This document shows positions 61,524 to 64,000 of a stretch of 64,000 nucleotides of DNA, in pieces. The notes below the pieces were generated by a model. The model was not told the origin of the DNA. It worked only from the letters and a program-made list of their open reading frames with translations, and made no database searches. Position 1 is the first letter of the stretch. Every line of letters begins with the position of its first letter. The position numbers and the translations under genes were made by a program. The DNA comes from Lysobacter antibioticus (lineage in GTDB: Bacteria; Pseudomonadota; Gammaproteobacteria; Xanthomonadales; Xanthomonadaceae): positions 3,080,149 through 3,144,148 of the forward strand of contig NZ_CP013141.1 of the NCBI RefSeq assembly GCF_001442535.1. The letters are read 5' to 3'.

Positions 61524-61763
61524 CTACTTGCGCCGCAGCGCATGACCATCACGCTGCATCTGCCGATGATGCCGCTCCGCACAGGCCGGGCCGCAATAGA
61601 GCCGCTGCGGGTCGTCGTCGAACGGTTCCAGGCAAGCGTGGTTCAAGCAATAGCCTGCCGCGATCGGCCGGGTCATGGTTTCTGCGGCCAGTAGATGGGC
61701 CTGCAGCGATTGGGCGAGGTTGATCTCCTCGAATTGCTGCGCTTGATCGATGATGTCGCTCAT
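61524..61763 (-). CDS. Small DksA/TraR-like zinc-finger protein
   Basis: The product has 79 residues starting MSDIIDQAQQFEEINLAQSL. This helical opening is typical of phage and plasmid TraR-type proteins. Cysteines at CLNHAC and CGPAC form a C4-type zinc site. TraR-like proteins bind the RNA polymerase secondary channel and alter promoter choice without ppGpp. The zinc site spacing differs from classical TraR, so the call is moderate. ATG 61763 has a weak GGA upstream. It stands alone beside the repeat element. Confidence 0.65.
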   Translation of the reverse strand: MSDIIDQAQQFEEINLAQSLQAHLLAAETMTRPIAAGYCLNHACLEPFDDDPQRLYCGPACAERHHRQMQRDGHALRRK

Positions 61764-62131
61764 GGGTGGATCGAATCCTTGGGAAAGGCGCCGACGCGAT
61801 GTCGTCGCGGGAAGGCGGGCGGCCGCGATGCACGCGACCCGACGTGGCGACCGGGGATGGCCGTGTTCGTGTCGGTATCAGCCTTCCATCGCAGCGTCCC
61901 ACCGGCTGACACGCGGGCGCGGATGGCGGAGGCGGAATCGCATTGCCTGCGCGATTTGCGCCACAGTTCACGCCGCGAGGCGGATGGGCTGAACCGAATC
62001 CGTACGGAATGACGTCATGACATGACGTGCGCATGAACGAAGTCCATAAATGCGGCGCGCGTATCTCGAGGTGAGACGTCGGCTCGCTATGGTGTCGTCA
62101 TCGGCCATCGCGCGGCCGAGTGGAGTGCGCC
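61764..62131. other. 368-base stretch without a supported gene
   Basis: Between the divergent TraR-like and hypothetical genes. It contains ACGTCATGACATGACGT at about 62011-62027, an imperfect palindrome that could be a regulatory site. Nothing else was identified. Confidence 0.4.
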
Positions 62132-62446
62132 ATGACGTTCGAGACCCGCCCCGATCGCGGCCCGGAGCCCAGCCGCGCCATGCAGGCCCTGTACGACGCG
62201 ACCTGGTTCGCGTTGTGCGAAGGCGACCGTTATTCGGCGATGGGTCGGCGCGCAGTCGCCAATTCGTTCTACAAGTTGTTGCCGCTCCTGGCCGAAGCGC
62301 GCAAGGCCATGGCGCTGGAAACCGCCGCCGTCCAGGCCGCGGGCGATGTCGCGGCGACGGCGGGCGAGCGTGCGCTGTGCATGCTGCCCTTGGCCGGCAT
62401 CGGGACCATCGATGCGGTCTCGTCGTCGCTGGCGCAGGACGAATGA
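62132..62446 (+). CDS. Small hypothetical protein
   Basis: The product has 104 residues starting MTFETRPDRGPEPSRAMQAL. It is soluble and mainly helical, Ala-rich, with blocks YDATWFALCEGDRYSAMGRR and FYKLLPLLAEARKAMALE. GGAG lies 6 bases before ATG 62132, which was preferred to a GTG four codons upstream. No family is recognised. It may belong with the nearby mobile-element-like genes, but nothing shows that. Confidence 0.5.
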   Translation: MTFETRPDRGPEPSRAMQALYDATWFALCEGDRYSAMGRRAVANSFYKLLPLLAEARKAMALETAAVQAAGDVAATAGERALCMLPLAGIGTIDAVSSSLAQDE

Positions 62447-62702
62447 ATCGGCGCAGGCCGGTCTAGCCGGCGGGTCGATGCCGCATCGCTCGTTATTGTC
62501 GGCATCGCGCCGGGCGCAGGCCACGGGCGCGATCCGTCCGCGGCACTGCTTGAGCCGGCCGGACCCCATTCGATCCGGGCCGGCCCAAGGCCCTGGTTTT
62601 CCTGCGTTTCAGGGCCGCGGCCGCGGGCGTGCGAGGCCGGACAGGCGACGAAGCAGCCGGCTCCGGCTATGATCCCCGGACCGACACAAGGGAAGTGGAT
62701 CG

Positions 62703-63245
62703 ATGATCAAGTTGGCTTGGGTACTCGGCTTTACCGCAATGCTCGCTCTACCCGCCGGGATCGCTTCCGCCGCCGAACCCAATGCGCCCGCCGCGCCGGC
62801 TGCTCCGCCTGCCGCTGCGACCGCCGATACCAGTGCCGCCGACAAGGCCTTGCACGACACCATCGCCGGGCTCGATACGCAGGTGTTCGACGCGTTCAAC
62901 CGCTGCACCGACCCGAAGCAGCTCAAGCGCTACTCGGATTATTTCTCGTCCGACGTCGAGTTCTATCACGACATCGGCGGCGTCTCCTGGACGCGCGAAT
63001 CGATGATCGCCCAGACCCGCGCCGGTGCCTGCGGCAAGATCCGCCGCGAGCTGATCCCGGGCACGGTCAAGGTGCGCCCGATCAAGAACTACGGTGCGTT
63101 GGAAACCGGGCAGCATCGTTTTTGCCAGGTCAAGACCGGCCAGTGCGACGGCATCAGCGACTTCCTGCTGATCTGGCGCCAGCAGGCCGATCATTGGGAA
63201 GTCGGCCGCGTGATCAGCTACGGCCACGTCGACAATAAGCCCTGA
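62703..63245 (+). CDS. Secreted NTF2-like (SnoaL/DUF4440-type) protein
   Basis: The product has 180 residues. A signal peptide (about 1-24, IASAAE) and an Ala/Pro linker (to about 45) precede an NTF2-like domain. The domain has VFDAFNRCTDPKQLKRYSDY, FSSDVEFYHDIGGVSW and FLLIWRQQADHWEVGRVISY, matching the DUF4440/SnoaL-like cone fold. Such domains bind small hydrophobic ligands or act as enzymes, so the role is open. Export is unusual for the fold but seen in Xanthomonadaceae proteins. AAGGG lies about 11 bases before ATG 62703. Confidence 0.8.
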   Translation: MIKLAWVLGFTAMLALPAGIASAAEPNAPAAPAAPPAAATADTSAADKALHDTIAGLDTQVFDAFNRCTDPKQLKRYSDYFSSDVEFYHDIGGVSWTRESMIAQTRAGACGKIRRELIPGTVKVRPIKNYGALETGQHRFCQVKTGQCDGISDFLLIWRQQADHWEVGRVISYGHVDNKP

Positions 63246-63321
63246 GCGGGCCCCGCGGGCCTGAGGCCCGCCGCGTTGCGCCTGCGATCGCGTCGCGCTG
63301 AATCTGTCCGCAAGCAAACCG

Positions 63322-63346
63322 CCTCCCCGTGCCGAGCACGGGGAGG
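63322..63346. terminator. Intrinsic-type hairpin between convergent genes
   Basis: Perfect 11-base stem CCTCCCCGTGC/GCACGGGGAGG, loop CGA, followed by TTTC on the plus strand. It lies between the NTF2-like gene and the convergent RND adaptor gene. Confidence 0.7.
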
Positions 63347-63488
63347 TTTCGGCGTATCTGCTTGATCGGTGGACCAATGAGCGCCGGGGCGCGTCGGCCT
63401 TCGCGACCGGGGTTTGCGGTATCCGCCCATGCCGGCCAACGCGACTTCCGAGCTGACGTCTGCCCGGAGAGCGCGGGCCGCGGTCGAC

Positions 63489-64000
63489 TCAGGACTTCTT
63501 CGGCGGCGGCAGGGCCTTGGCGTGGACCTTGTTGCCCTCGGCGAGCAGCGCGTTCGGCGCCAGCACGATGGTCTCGCCCGGGCGGATGCCGCTAAGGATC
63601 TCGATCTCGTTGCCGAGGTTGCGGCCCAGGGTGACGTCGCGATAGGCGATGGTCGAGTCGCTCTTGAGGGCGACGATCTGGGCGCCGCTGGCGCGTTGGA
63701 TCACCGTCGACACCGGCAGCACCACCGCCGCGGCCGCGCGCGGCAGGTGCAGGCGCACGGTGCCGACCATGCCGGCCGGAATGCGGCTGTCGGGGTTGGG
63801 CAGGCGCAGCTCGGTGCGCATCACCCCGGCTTCGCGCGAGAGGTTGCGCGCGCTGCGTGCGACCTGGGCCTTGAAGACCTGCCCAGGCAATTCCGGGAAG
63901 CTGACCTCCGCTTCCAGGCCCGGTTCGATCTGCAGGGCGGCGTTCTGCGGTACGTCGACGACCACGCGCAGCGGGTCGAGCACGTTGACCTCGAACATCG
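63489..64000 (-). CDS. RND efflux periplasmic adaptor subunit (partial, C-terminal part)
   Basis: About 170 C-terminal residues are visible; the N-terminal part lies beyond the window edge. The beta-barrel and membrane-proximal domains of a membrane-fusion protein are seen: LRVVVDVPQNAALQIEPG, EVSFPELPGQVFKAQV, RIPAGMVGTVRLHLP, VLPVSTVIQRASGAQIV and GIRPGETIVLAPNALLAEG. It links an RND pump to an outer-membrane channel. The pump is probably encoded downstream or upstream of the edge, but the visible downstream side shows only a terminator, so this would be the last gene if the order is pump first. Antibiotic or metal export cannot be told apart. Confidence 0.9.
   Translation of the reverse strand, partial: MFEVNVLDPLRVVVDVPQNAALQIEPGLEAEVSFPELPGQVFKAQVARSARNLSREAGVMRTELRLPNPDSRIPAGMVGTVRLHLPRAAAAVVLPVSTVIQRASGAQIVALKSDSTIAYRDVTLGRNLGNEIEILSGIRPGETIVLAPNALLAEGNKVHAKALPPPKKS

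Overview
The window is GC-rich (roughly two-thirds G+C by eye), densely coded chromosomal DNA from a gammaproteobacterium of the Xanthomonadaceae/Lysobacteraceae. Lysobacter is the best guess. The support is a FabV-type enoyl reductase, a secreted GH6 cellulase, DUF3472/ricin lectins, a VirB6-type type IV secretion protein with a XVIPCD-tailed effector, sphingomonad/xanthomonad-type TonB receptors, and interspersed repeats built on GTAGGAGCGGCGCAAGCC. This is inference from gene content; no rRNA or marker gene is present. I saw no tRNA, rRNA, CRISPR array, transposase or phage integrase.

Layout. 0-6.2 kb: DUF4105 membrane protein, two small paralogous unknowns, a divergent MarR/DMT-transporter pair with clear operators, nitroreductase, haloalkane dehalogenase and PHB-depolymerase-type esterase. 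6.4-13 kb: MaoC hydratase, AraC regulator, TonB-dependent receptor, alpha/beta hydrolase and acyl-CoA ligase, which look like an uptake and CoA-activation locus. 13.0-15.8 kb (minus strand): tRNA-dependent cyclodipeptide synthase, cytochrome P450 and SAM methyltransferase, a compact diketopiperazine biosynthetic operon. This is the most promising undescribed system here. 16.4-26.9 kb: small membrane and zinc-ribbon proteins, FabV (TTG start), an ArnT-like glycosyltransferase, a glycine-rich/DUF11 surface protein, GH6, a GlxA-type regulator, dienelactone hydrolase and a DUF6006 protein. 27-32 kb: LysR with a PcaD-like lactonase, and metNIQ. 32-40 kb: short membrane proteins, GFA protein, lipase-like hydrolase, DUF proteins, and a redox/hydrolase operon (CMD protein, PNPOx-FNR-2Fe2S fusion, alpha/beta hydrolase) divergent from its own LysR.

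40-45 kb: two tandem DUF3472/ricin-B lectin genes, a 1.3 kb gene-poor AT-rich and repeat-bearing stretch, an RsuA/RluF-type pseudouridine synthase and a RIO kinase. 45.8-54.1 kb: a complete wspABCDEFR chemosensory operon ending in a GGEEF diguanylate cyclase, so it should set c-di-GMP in response to a surface or envelope signal. 54.5-60.7 kb: a ParB-like protein, a type IV secretion lipase effector translationally coupled to its putative immunity lipoprotein, a NarL-type response regulator, a 15-unit array of 14-bp repeats, VirB6, and a DUF4189 gene with an in-frame amber codon in its signal peptide. 60.7-64 kb: a large nested inverted repeat with compensated hairpins flanked by a GGCAAC microsatellite, small unknowns, an NTF2-like secreted protein, and the C-terminal part of an RND membrane-fusion protein cut by the window edge.
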